Source: Tubiluchus corallicola (Eukaryota > Priapulida > Priapulimorpha > Priapulimorphida > Tubiluchidae). Taken from it: a stretch of DNA of 20,000 bases. Of the stretch, positions 1 through 11,299 are shown one piece after another. The stretch spans positions 62,501-82,500 of the forward strand of contig JAQGDQ010000104.1 in NCBI GenBank assembly GCA_030141605.1, read 5' to 3'. Position numbers and translations under genes: made by a program. How positions within the stretch are numbered: position 1 is the first letter of the stretch; the number at the start of each line of letters is the position of its first letter. The notes under the pieces were generated by a model that searched no databases, was not told the DNA's origin, and saw only the letters and a list, made by a program, of their open reading frames with translations.

Positions 1-180
1 CTTTTAGTAATGGGAAGGCTGAAATGGCTGCCTATTATTTTTATCGCCCCTTTTTCCTAATCTCTTATAGTTAAGCCGACGATTAAATGTGATCCAGTAA
101 TATCATCAGCAGAGCGTAAAATGTTTGACATTAATAGAACGTTTGCATGACAAGTAGATGTATCTTTATTTTACATAATG

Positions 181-220
181 TCGCGCGGCTTCCGGTGGCG
201 CCGGAAGTTGATCATTTCTA
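181..220 (+). promoter_or_regulatory. Promoter-like patch with ETS palindrome
   Basis: Seen: this short stretch is much richer in CpG than its AT-rich surroundings. It carries CTTCCGG (189-195) and CCGGAAG (201-207), a perfect 7-bp inverted repeat around TGGCG. CCGGAAGT is the consensus core for ETS/GABP-type factors, and paired copies are common close to start sites of TATA-less housekeeping promoters. A CACGTG E-box follows at 299-304 and a consensus splice donor at 313. Inference: a + strand transcript starts near here. No TATA box is needed for this promoter type. Head-to-head ETS sites can also drive bidirectional transcription, and what lies upstream is outside the window. Confidence 0.5.
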
Positions 221-312
221 ATGAGTTTTATGGCTGAGATTGCGCGGAGAGATGAAGAGTGCAGCGGGAGACTGAGCTCTCTGAATGAGTAATCAGTCAC
301 GTGGGGAAAGAG
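209..312 (+). other. Probable non-coding first exon ending at a strong splice donor
   Basis: Seen: GAAAGAG|GTAAGTCT places a near-perfect 5' splice site at 312/313, about 105 bases downstream of the ETS palindrome. The 5' end is only estimated. The exon holds a 23-codon reading frame (221-292, beginning MSFMAEIARR and ending in TAA before the donor), so it would act as an upstream ORF or be untranslated, not as the start of the main protein. Inference: this is the first exon of a gene whose next exon lies downstream. Candidates within the window are the exon at 4940-5114 or Msx itself; it could also splice beyond the window. No acceptor partner can be proved from sequence alone. Confidence 0.4.
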
Positions 313-1525
313 GTAAGTCTCTTTGCTGCTGTCACTGCCATGATATCAACGCTTCATTTATTTTACTGTTTTCCGTTTTGTGTTGATTGTCTGGCTGCAT
401 GTAAAAAGAAACAAGAGATTTTAGCGTCTTTTCGAGAAATTCTTGTAGGTCGTTTTTATTTGAATTTTGTAATTGTCCGGCTAGAATAGAAGAGCATAGA
501 ATTTTATTTTTTACATAGAACACTTTGAATTGTATATTTAATATTTCAATAATGGTCCATGGAATGTTAGTATAATTAAAAATTGACTAAAGTGCTAAAA
601 CAAACAAATTATAAAATGCATGTACAGTATTTTGTAAAAGTAGATACAGGCTAAAAGCAAAGCTAGATAAAGGTGCTGAATTAGACAGGTTAAAATTCTT
701 TGTAAAATAATAGTAATAAAAACAAAAATTAAACAAAATTAGGAAAAAAAATGCTAAATTAGATAAATTATAAAACACATTGTAAAATTATAAATAAAGC
801 AAATCTTCAGTCAGTGAATCGGTGTTTAAGTGTTAAAATTTAATTAAAAAAACATTTCTGACGCAAAAAATACAGAAAACCGCAATTCTAAAACTTAATA
901 CAGGTATAATTACATTAAAATATGAATTACTTGGTATTATATACATTGTTTAACGTGAATGTTTATAATAGCTGGAGAAATTACCACTGACTATCATCAG
1001 TTAGTGTTTGCCCCTCCTTCCCCTGCATCTCTGTATGGATAAAAAAACACATATCACGATGACATGTAAAAGTCACGAGTATCTTAAAATGGCTTTTGCT
1101 TTTTCACCCATTTAATAACGTAACAGTTTATAAACACTTTTTAACGGAGACAACAAATCAGGTTCGTTATCAAGCTGCCGCGCTTTATTCGCAAATTTAA
1201 ATATTGTAATTTCTGGAAGTTTTGTGATTTTTCAGCCAAATTTAGAACTTTCGGCAAACTACAAGTTTATATAAACAATAAAGTTCAATAAACACAGGAC
1301 TGTGTGGGTTTCGTCAGGTTTCGGTTTTTTGATGTTTGTGATTTTTCCCGATTTCCAAAATAAAGGGGTCTAACGGAACATAAGTGCTCAACACTCGTTA
1401 ATAATGCATAAAATTACGAATTGCTGTTTGAGAATATATCACATTAACCTTGTATATAGTACACAGCATTACCTAGTGTCGCCTTAATTTCCTCACATTT
1501 CCGTAAATCAACAAAGAAAATAGTC
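313..1525. other. AT-rich non-coding stretch
   Basis: Runs of A and T with many in-frame stops on both strands. The two or three short open frames near 300-780 are low-complexity and have no protein-like composition. If the exon ending at 312 is real, this is the start of its intron. No repeat family, tRNA or conserved motif was recognised. Confidence 0.5.
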
Positions 1526-1537
1526 GGGGGGGGGGGG
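1526..1537 (+). repeat. G12 homopolymer abutting a donor-like GTAAGT
   Basis: Twelve consecutive G are followed directly by TAAGTCTG, so the last G plus this gives GTAAGTCT, the same octamer as at the donor at 313. It may be a cryptic donor with a G-run splicing-enhancer context, or a chance homopolymer. Confidence 0.7.
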
Positions 1538-1706
1538 TAAGTCTGTAGCAAACGAAACTGCCACAAAGCAGTTTTTTAAGCGAGTACTCATTAATTTACT
1601 GACCCGATTCAGTGTTGTTTTGTTTAACTACTGTTGCTAAGCACGCAAACTTAACCACAAATCGTTGCACGCACATTTATAATCTGCATATTGTGTATTT
1701 GTCGCT

Positions 1707-1707
<1 letters not shown>

Positions 1708-1798
<91 letters not shown>

Positions 1799-1821
1799 GG
1801 TAAGTAAGTAAGTACCTTGTG

Positions 1822-1880
<59 letters not shown>

Positions 1881-1900
1881 GGTAAGTAAGTAAGTAAGAA
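1708..1900 (+). repeat. (GTAA)n tetranucleotide array
   Basis: More than 40 nearly perfect GTAA units, interrupted once by TACCTTGTG around 1813-1821. Each half contains one identical variant (GTAGG at 1796-1800 and 1878-1882, 82 bases apart), which points to an internal duplication or slippage of a block. On the + strand every unit junction spells GTAAGT, the intron side of the consensus 5' splice site. Confidence 0.95.
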
Positions 1901-2190
1901 ATTAAGTATACATTTTATTTCGAACTAAAAGTTCATAGAACACACAATACATGTATACATAAAATTTACATAAAAAATAATTTACATAGAACTTATACAA
2001 ATAATAAAACATAAGGGTTAGTGGAAATTCAAAAAATAAAATACAATGATTATTAGAAAATATTCATGAATTATATTAGTTTGTAATGTATAGAGCTTGC
2101 CTCCATCTATTGTGCAATTTAGACAGAATAAAACACCGGGATTTATAATACCATTACATATAAAATTACTGTTGCATTTTTTGACTCTCA
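1901..2190. other. AT-rich stretch, possible LINE 3' remnant
   Basis: AT-rich sequence between the GTAA array and the LINE relic. On the minus strand it would be downstream of the relic's last recognisable codons, so part may be its decayed 3' end. A 75-codon + open frame (2097-2324) lies antisense to the relic and is not credible as a gene. Confidence 0.35.
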
Positions 2191-2400
2191 TCATAAAAGA
2201 ATATGCTTTTTTCTTATTAAAACATCAAAATATACAATATTCAAATCTAAACACATTTGTCAAGCACTACAATCGTGAGGCAGAGAAAATAGCTTTCTTA
2301 TGCATTTATTGTAAGACACTTTAATATCTTTATAACTTTTTCGGAAATGAATTGTGTTTGTAGGTTCATTTAAAGGTGAAAACCAAGTCCAAATCTTTGA
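2191..2400 (-). mobile_element. LINE reverse-transcriptase C-terminal relic
   Basis: Read on the minus strand, about 2397-2260 gives KIWTWFSPLNEP, then KDIKVSYNKCIRKLFSLPHD and CSA. After one in-frame TGA (2260-2262) the same frame continues QMCLDLNIVYFDVLIRKK. This matches the region after the polymerase domain in CR1-like non-LTR elements of invertebrates, where a tryptophan-containing block is followed by VAYNN-(F/I)RKLF-LPR-CSASQMF and FDxLIRK. That family statement is from memory. The in-frame stop and missing catalytic part show it is dead and 5'-truncated or fragmented. The exact clade is uncertain. Confidence 0.7.
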
Positions 2401-2419
2401 CGATGAATCTAAGCCTAAT

Positions 2420-2780
2420 ATACGTGCATTTATATATGAATCTATTCGTGAAAGCCTATAGTATAAATATTTGATGACTGTCTTTCCTTGGTTCCTTGGT
2501 CCTAGTTGACCATACCAGACTGTCCCATCCAAGCCAATGCCGCCCTTTGATGTAAGTGATGCTTGTGTTAATACAAGACAACAGTTTTGTCCTTTACAAT
2601 GGCTGCAATTCCCTGATAACCCATTCTATACAAATCCGTAATCGACCGTAAAGGGATGACACGGGCGGTACCTGTGATGTCCAGTTGACCGCTCCTACTC
2701 CCAAGGGTGACCAGGAGAGACTGCACCCGCCCGGGACAGACAAAACTATGTTTATTTATAATTAAGCGAGCTAATATAAT
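2420..2780 (-). other. GC-richer block with overlapping open minus frames, unidentified
   Basis: This block, especially 2480-2740, is clearly GC-richer than its flanks. Two minus-strand frames are open. One runs 2780-2568 (71 codons with stop) and includes GQLDITGTARVIPLRSITDL and ends KDKTVVLY. A possible acceptor TGCAG lies just before 2720. The other runs 2625-2260 (122 codons with stop, no ATG) and begins NGLSGNCSHCKGQNCC, includes GLDGTVWYGQLGPRNQGK and joins the LINE relic frame. They overlap, so at most one is real. Higher GC alone lengthens open frames. It may be part of the LINE, another repeat, or a terminal exon. I do not recognise either protein. Confidence 0.3.
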
Positions 2781-2789
2781 TCATGTGGC

Positions 2790-4935
2790 AGCGACGAAAA
2801 TAGATCCGCGGCACCTGCACTTATAAAAGAGCCATAATATGGAAGATACGATAAACATCTTCAATGAAACTCACTCTAGAATTGTTTTTCAAGGATTCCT
2901 GTAAATATAAAAACCAATTCAATAAAATAATTGTTGAATAATATCGTGATTAAGAGCGGTCATTAGTACACAAACATTTTAACGATTGCAAAGAATCGTG
3001 AATAACATATAGACGATCTGAAGGTATGCAACCTCTGCATGGAACAGCTCTAATACACGGGACAGCACAGGTAGTTAACCAAAAGCAGAATGTCCATAAA
3101 ACTGTAAAGCTAGTAGCACCAAAGCCGTTTGTCATCATTAAAAGACAACCTTCCAGCGACTCGTAATGCATAGATAGTGAAAAGTGGTGTCATAAAGCCA
3201 AACGCATATCTCAGTACCTAAGTTGTAAAACTGATAATTATTCGTATGAAATAGAAAAGAATTTGTAAAATACACTAGGCATATAGTAATTACCGAACAT
3301 GATAACCCTACTAGATGTGCTACGTGTTATAATTAAAATACCATTATATTACCATTGTACCTATTTTTGTACATATAAAGTCATTTTACACGGGGCGTCT
3401 AATGTAAGGCATGAGTCCACGCAATGCAAGGCTACAATTATTATTAGAAATCAAAATGATCGATACTAGAATTCTAGACTAGCGGATTACTAACTTGGTA
3501 GTAATAGAGCGTTAGACCCGCCTATTGATGTCGTTGGAGCAAGTGAGATTATACATAGCACGTGAGTAATTTATTGGGAAAACAATTATACAGATAAGAA
3601 GCTCGAAGAAAGATAATGGATTCATTAGCAGCTATTCTGTATGTAAAGGTGTTCAAAGAAAAATTAAGAGAAGCAGTACCAGCAAAGAGAGGCCTATTAA
3701 TGTAGCCAGTCTTAAACTAAAAAAACTGAAAAATATAAAAATTTCAAAAAGCAAGTTTGTGTCTATAGAGCTGGAGCACGCCTTACTAGTTTTAAAACAT
3801 AAAATTGTACGTCATTTTCTTATACAGTGTATCTTGTACCGTAATGTGTATGTTGCTGGTACTAGTCAAAAATAATTATAGCTTTATTTGCTTACCACCT
3901 ACCGTGTGGTGGTAATAAATACGCCACAGTTTACAACCCGCATCCATTAACTATTTTACAGCCTCGTTATATTCAAGTTAGACGAATTTTTCAAGTACCA
4001 ATAGCATTTTAGTAAAGCCATTGTCTAGTCTATTGACGGGAGGGGCAGAAAACATTGCCTTGTGAGAGAACAGGCTGCGTGCTGAAATGGAATGAACTTG
4101 GAATGAAAAATAATTCTCAAATGAAAGAAAAATAAACTCCAGTAACCATTGGGACACTAATAATATTATGCAAAATTGAAGAAAATTGGATATATATATA
4201 TTAAACAGGAATGGAATAGCAAAAAAAACGTGGACCATCAGCATTACGTCGCTTTTTTATATGGTTTGAAGCAAGTAATATAGTTGCAGGACCTCTTCCA
4301 ACAATTTATGCATTGAAAAAAGTGTGATATAAAACTACAAAGCTTAACAGTATTGAGAGTTTCGAGATAGATGAAAAAACACTAGCAAGTAGCAAAAAAG
4401 ACTTATTTCTGATTCGGACAGGACTAGTTTCTGAGAAGTTTTATAAACAGTCTAGTTTAATGCAGACATGTGATTGCGTCAAACGTGACTTTAACTACAA
4501 GTAATTTACGTATAAAATAAAAGTAGAAATTGTAAACGGCTTAAAAGAATGTTACAATAAAAACGTGGAAAATAAGAGCTTCTGTGCTGCTTAAATGTTG
4601 AAAAAAGGGGCTAAGTTAGCACACTAAAAATATCAAGTGGTATGTAGTATTTTATTGAATCGTTTTTAGTAAATTATACCGAATTAGATGAAAGTGAGGA
4701 GCTAAATACACATGTATGTATTGCTCAAACACATTTATATAGCATATCTATACATAACTTTTGTAAGTATCTCGTTTTCATATTAAGTTAAGTTAGATTG
4801 TGTGGCTGTTATGCATTTATGTCAGTTATTGTTGTTTTGTTATGCTATTGTTGGACCCACTAGCCTGTGGTCAAAAAAATTAACTAACTATGTTGTTTTG
4901 TGTTTTTTATTCGTCGTGTAAAAGAATATTTTTTC
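2790..4935. other. Long AT-rich region with no recognised gene
   Basis: Both strands were read. Open frames such as 2950-3171 (-) and 3978-4244 (-) are hydrophobic or cysteine-biased translations of AT-rich DNA, with no motif. No RNA gene, simple-repeat array or LINE motif was recognised. If the exons at 209-312 and 4940-5114 belong to one gene, this is intronic. Confidence 0.5.
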
Positions 4936-4939
4936 CTAG

Positions 4940-5114
4940 TGAAGAGGCGTTTACAATTTTGCATGATGCAGAACGATTTATAGCCTTTGATGAGCCGCTA
5001 ATATCCGCACGACGGCGCCCCTTCTTAGACAGAACCAATTCAGCTCCATCCTTCCCTTCTTCTGGCATATGCCTAACAGATCACGAAATTCTCTTATTAC
5101 ACACAATCACTTAA
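4940..5114 (+). CDS. Candidate terminal coding exon, unidentified protein
   Basis: A pyrimidine tract ending TTTTTTCCTAG (AG at 4938-4939) precedes a 175-base segment that is GC-richer than its flanks. In the frame ending at TAA 5112-5114 it reads EEAFTILHDAERF, then ISARRRPFLDRTNSAP and ends LLLHTIT. The charged and hydrophobic mix looks like real protein, unlike the neighbouring AT-rich frames. RTNSAP fits the R-x-x-S-x-P pattern of a 14-3-3-binding or basophilic-kinase site. The exon would enter in phase 2. AATAAA lies 67 bases after the stop (5181-5186). I cannot name the protein. It may be the last exon of a gene starting near 200, or chance. The frame also extends upstream to an ATG at 4890, but that part is AT-rich. 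Confidence 0.35.
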
Positions 5115-5180
5115 AGCTGTCTTAACTTGTCTACCCATCTAAACTCGCTGAACATCCATTTATTTTCTTATGGTTGAAGT

Positions 5181-5186
5181 AATAAA
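5181..5186 (+). terminator. Poly(A) signal AATAAA
   Basis: Canonical hexamer 67 bases after the stop of the candidate exon at 4940-5114 and about 390 bases upstream of the Msx start codon. It supports a gene ending here only if that exon is real; in AT-rich DNA the hexamer also occurs by chance. Confidence 0.3.
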
Positions 5187-5234
5187 ACGCTTTGCAGACG
5201 ACAGCCAGCCCTTCCCACAGTGCTACTGCGAGCT

Positions 5235-5576
5235 GGCTGATTGGTCGAAAACCAGTTTTGCTCCGCCTAGTGGCTAAAACCGATCAGAGTGTTTAGCAGA
5301 TAAGGTGCCCAGATGTCAATAAAACGCGGCGTGGAGTGGTTCATATTTATAAACAAGCAATTTATTGCCTATTATCCGCTATTTGCCTCTGTGCCAATTA
5401 GCTTACGAGCCTTCTGTGACGTCATGCAAAACCAATGCAGGCAGTTAGTAGCATGAGTGTAATAATACAACAACCTAAGAGACACTTGCAGTTGTCAGCA
5501 GAATTCTGTGCTGGTATTATTATGATCAAAACTTGCTGGCGGTAGTTGCAGCGATATTTTATTTTGCTAATTAGTT
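5235..5576 (+). promoter_or_regulatory. Msx promoter and 5' UTR region
   Basis: GC-richer than the flanks and directly upstream of the Msx start codon. Visible sites: inverted CCAAT (ATTGG, 5240-5244), a TATA-like TTTATAAA (5346-5353) overlapping a forkhead-like ATAAACA, a perfect CRE TGACGTCA (5417-5424) running into the octamer-like ATGCAAAA (5424-5431), and CCAAT (5432-5436). An ATTA-rich stretch lies next to the ATG. The start site is not determinable; a TATA at 5346 would give a 5' UTR of about 200 bases. Site names are motif matches only. The dense CRE, octamer and CCAAT cluster within 20 bases is the strongest signal. Confidence 0.55.
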
Positions 5577-5946
5577 ATGATTCATACAAGTATACAAGAA
5601 AGTTCATCTTCAGCGTTCAGTCGAGTTACTAGTGACTCAACAATGAAAACTTTCTGCTCAGAAACAACGTCTAATCGCCGGGCTGGAACCAGCCGAGGAT
5701 CTCCGACCAACTTTAGCGTGGAATCTTTACTCTCAAAAGACACAAAATCCGACAAATGTGGAAGAGAAGCCTCAAGAAAGTCTTTCTCGGTGGACGGACT
5801 GTTGGGGAAGAAGGAAGACTGCAAAAAAGAAGCTTTGCCTTCACTGGCTACGGTGCCCCATCCTGCCGATGTTAATGTAAACTGGGCTTCTTGCCCTACT
5901 AATTTCTCTTGGATAAACAAGAATGCAATTCTGCCTGCAGGACTTG
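5577..5946 (+). CDS. Msx: Msx-class homeobox protein, exon 1
   Basis: Encodes residues 1-123 plus the first base of codon 124. The ATG at 5577 is supported by an in-frame TAA at 5568-5570; a second in-frame Met is at residue 23. The exon is serine-rich and has two eh1-type motifs, FSVESLL (residues 46-52) and FSVDGLL (70-76). These correspond to the conserved N-terminal Msx motifs (FSVEALM and FSVGGLL in vertebrate MSX1) that bind Groucho/TLE co-repressors. A tryptophan-containing stretch follows (NWASCPTNFSWINK, residues 102-115). The donor is CTTG|GTAAAT at 5946/5947, a phase 1 intron. Joining to exon 2 gives 780 bases, a 259-residue protein. A 112-codon antisense open frame here is a shadow. 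Confidence 0.93.
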
Positions 5947-8665
<2,719 letters not shown>

Positions 8666-8673
8666 TCAAAGTC

Positions 8674-8681
8674 TGTATATA
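8674..8681 (+). promoter_or_regulatory. Pumilio-type site in the Msx 3' UTR (first)
   Basis: TGTATATA, an exact match to the Pumilio/PUF recognition element UGUANAUA, nine bases after the stop codon and on the sense strand of the transcript. In AT-rich DNA one copy is weak evidence; see the second copy exactly 100 bases downstream. Confidence 0.45.
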
Positions 8682-8773
8682 TTGTAGTGAATATATAAAG
8701 GAGCAACATTGTTTTCATTTACTGCTAATGACAACGCTGTACATGCCGCCATTTTAAATATAATTGTCTTTAC

Positions 8774-8781
8774 TGTATATA
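8774..8781 (+). promoter_or_regulatory. Pumilio-type site in the Msx 3' UTR (second)
   Basis: A second exact TGTATATA, upstream of the first poly(A) signal at 8886 and so within even the short 3' UTR. Two exact PUF elements suggest post-transcriptional control of the Msx mRNA. Confidence 0.45.
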
Positions 8782-8885
8782 TCAATTAATATGAATTCAC
8801 TTTAATTTATAAGCTCCAATATTAAGAAAATGACCTAGATAATGCAATCGGACATTAGATAAGTTATAGACAAACTCGATGCTAT

Positions 8886-8891
8886 AATAAA
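8886..8891 (+). terminator. Msx poly(A) signal AATAAA
   Basis: First canonical hexamer after the Msx stop codon, giving a 3' UTR of about 240 bases. A variant ATTAAA at 9088-9093 could give a longer form. Which one is used is not visible from sequence. Confidence 0.5.
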
Positions 8892-8899
8892 ACTGCAGA

Positions 8900-10000
8900 A
8901 CAGGTCTCTGTAATGATAAGCCAGTGAAAGATTATTCTACTTCCTATGCGTTAATAGGTATTCTTTCTATGCTTTGTAGTAAGCTATATATACATACATA
9001 AATTGAGTACGATGTATAATAATACGTTATAGGTTGTAATGCTGCTTGTAAGAAGACCAGAAATTATGGATTTCGAATTGATTAGGCATTAAAAAGCGTT
9101 TATAGGCTGCCAAACTTCATCAAAGTTCTTATGCGTTTTGCATTTTGCAAGCAGCAAAACAGTTCTAATTATTTACAGTCACGTATGCATTACCTTGTAA
9201 ATGCATTATACAGTAATTATAAACATCCAAACTTGTAAGTTGACAGCAAATTAATGTTATTGTGATTGAAATTAATTGTTATATCTTACTACCTTAGTTA
9301 TCTGGTTGAATTGGAATGACAAATTAATTTAAGTTGAGAAACGCGTAAAGAATGTTGATTGCCTCGTATACTTCACAGTGACAAGAAATCAATGAACATT
9401 TCAACAACTGACAGAACAGGTTGAATTCCTCGTTCAATTTTATTTATTTCACACATTTAACTTTGATTTATTCGCTTCGTATTTGACAACGTGCCTCTTG
9501 GCATAATTATAAAATGTTTAAGAACAGTAAAACTATAAACGTATATAAACTCGACACTGTAAATAATGACAAACAAACGTTGTAAAAATAAACATTTTCG
9601 TATAAAAATCATTATGTGAATTTGGTATTTTTGTACTAGAAACATATAAGTAAAAATTGATATTAAATTAGTAAGCTTTCTTCGGCTTATAAACAACGGG
9701 TAAAATTGATTTAAAGGTTCAATTCTAGAAAAGGCCGATATTAGGAGTAAGTCATGAAATAGAAAACAACGAAAATACATTTCAAAAACACGTAAGCATA
9801 TAAATAAATAAAGTACAGGAAAATTACGTATAAAGGGGTACCAATTTTTTTCTACGACTGGCAGATATAAAGAGTGAAAGTTATTGGAAACAAAATTTGG
9901 TTCAATTTGACTGGAGATATTTTCGCATCATTCTTTAGTACACCTGTATGCAAAACTGTCACCAAGCGACCAGCATCGGCAGATTGCAGCCCTTAACTTA
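8900..10000. other. AT-rich 3' flank of Msx, no gene recognised
   Basis: Low-complexity AT-rich DNA. The 107-codon minus frame at 9457-9780 is rich in Phe, Ile, Leu and Tyr, as expected for random AT-rich sequence, and has no motif. No repeat family was recognised. Confidence 0.5.
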
Positions 10001-10019
10001 ATAAACTCTCATTATAAAC

Positions 10020-10330
10020 CCCTCTCCTCATCCTGATTGTTTAGCTAATGATGGGTTTACCTGCCAGATAATTACAAGAAACAATTACACGGCAAACAAA
10101 ATTACAATAATTACAATCAGCCAATGACAGGGCAGGTGTACAAGCAGAGCGGATACTGATGTTTGACTTAATATCTCACAATTACTTAATCGCTGAAGGC
10201 ATTTTGTATTATAATCAACCTTCCTCTCACTTGTGTTATTGATATTGCACGTATCATTCGTTACTGTCAATTATGTAATACATACGCCATTAAACCCATG
10301 ACTGGCCTTATAATGTACATCCTGGCGTAT
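10020..10330. promoter_or_regulatory. Candidate cis-regulatory module
   Basis: A stretch of higher motif density about 1.4 kb past the Msx stop. ATTACA occurs four times in 46 bases (10071, 10084, 10101, 10110), each a homeodomain-type core. Nearby are TTACCTGCCA (10057-10066), CCAAT (10121-10125), TGACAG (10125-10130, TALE-type) and the E-box CAGGTG (10133-10138). No coding frame explains the sequence. Inference: an enhancer, perhaps of Msx. Enhancer calls from sequence alone are uncertain. Confidence 0.4.
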
Positions 10331-10494
10331 GATTGTGCCTTTTAAGTAAGCAATTTATTGTCATTATATTATAATATATGAAATTTATGTGGTTTTACGT
10401 ACTACAGCCAAAGAAAATTAGCACAAATAAATGCAACTAATCGTTACATAAGTGCTAATAAACTATATACAGTGATATAGAGAACATTGCAAAT

Positions 10495-10847
10495 TTACTG
10501 AAATTTATTGTTAATAGTTCGAACTGCAACAGGATAGAAAGAATTTAAAGTTCTTGTGGTTTTTGCACTAAGTGAAAGGTACTATGGCCAGAGAGGAGCA
10601 TTTCAAGAAATTATTACCTGGACGACATTCATCAATAACTTTGCGACCCTCGTTTCGTACAAATGTGCCATAAGTTGATATTCAGTTTCTATTATTTTTG
10701 AAGCGGATTTAACAACCCGATCAAAACCATTTAAGTTGTCTTAAAAAGTAGACACGCTGGCGGGCCTTTTTTACATAACAGAGCACGTTAGCTTCCCAGA
10801 GCCCATTTAAGATCTTCCGAAACTTCTACTCCCAGAAATTTGAAATC
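10495..10847 (-). mobile_element. CR1-like LINE relic, ORF2 C-terminus
   Basis: On the minus strand three frames give consecutive pieces of a LINE ORF2 end. From 10847: FKFLGVEVSEDLKWA. From 10774: VKKARQRVYFLRQLKWF. From 10725: FDRVVKSASKII, then AHLYETRVAKLLMNVV, and after stops TTRTLNSFYPVAVRTINNKF, ending at TAA 10495-10497. This order (FLGV-x-(I/V)S-DL-W, VKKA-QRLYFLR-L, then RxVxxA-KI and RxxxSFxPxAVR-LN) is that of CR1/Rex1-like elements, from family knowledge. Two frame shifts and several stops show a non-functional copy. The polymerase core is not recognisable upstream (10850-11300), though that region may be its decayed remainder. Confidence 0.8.
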
Positions 10848-11299
10848 TCAGGTACCTAATTTCATTTCACTCAGGTTTTTGCGTTTCAGTCTGCCACTGT
10901 CTCGAATTGTTTTATACTACGTCACATTTCTAATAGGCGATATAGTTAATTCTGATTTCTATGACGCGTTTCTCAAAGGCCTCATTATTTTAGTTGTGCT
11001 CCCAAATTCAGAGATAACTTAATGAGTTTTATGAACAGGTCAGTAATATGCAGATCGCCGAAATAAATTTGAAATTGATAACAACTGGATAGGTACGACG
11101 GCGAAAGACAAGGATCGTGAAGTTTTCCATCATATCTACCATTCTGTAGTTTTGCAAAATGTCTGAGGGGAGATGTTAATTTTTCGCATTAGTAGAAGAA
11201 GAGAAAGAGAAACCAGCACTTGAAATGTCTAAATATGAGCCCATTCTCCCAAATTTGTCTTTTTCTGATTTTGGACCAAGGCCAGAAACTTAAACAATT

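Noticed and set aside
3978-4244. 88-codon hydrophobic minus-strand frame resembling membrane segments
   Set aside because: Hydrophobicity follows from T-rich codons; no charged loops, motif or splice context to support a membrane protein.
5582-5920. 112-codon minus-strand frame antisense to Msx exon 1
   Set aside because: It is the shadow of a real + strand coding exon; the eh1 motifs and splice signals support the + strand only.
9457-9780. 107-codon minus-strand frame
   Set aside because: Phe, Ile, Leu and Tyr-rich translation of AT-rich DNA, with no domain, splice signals or composition change.
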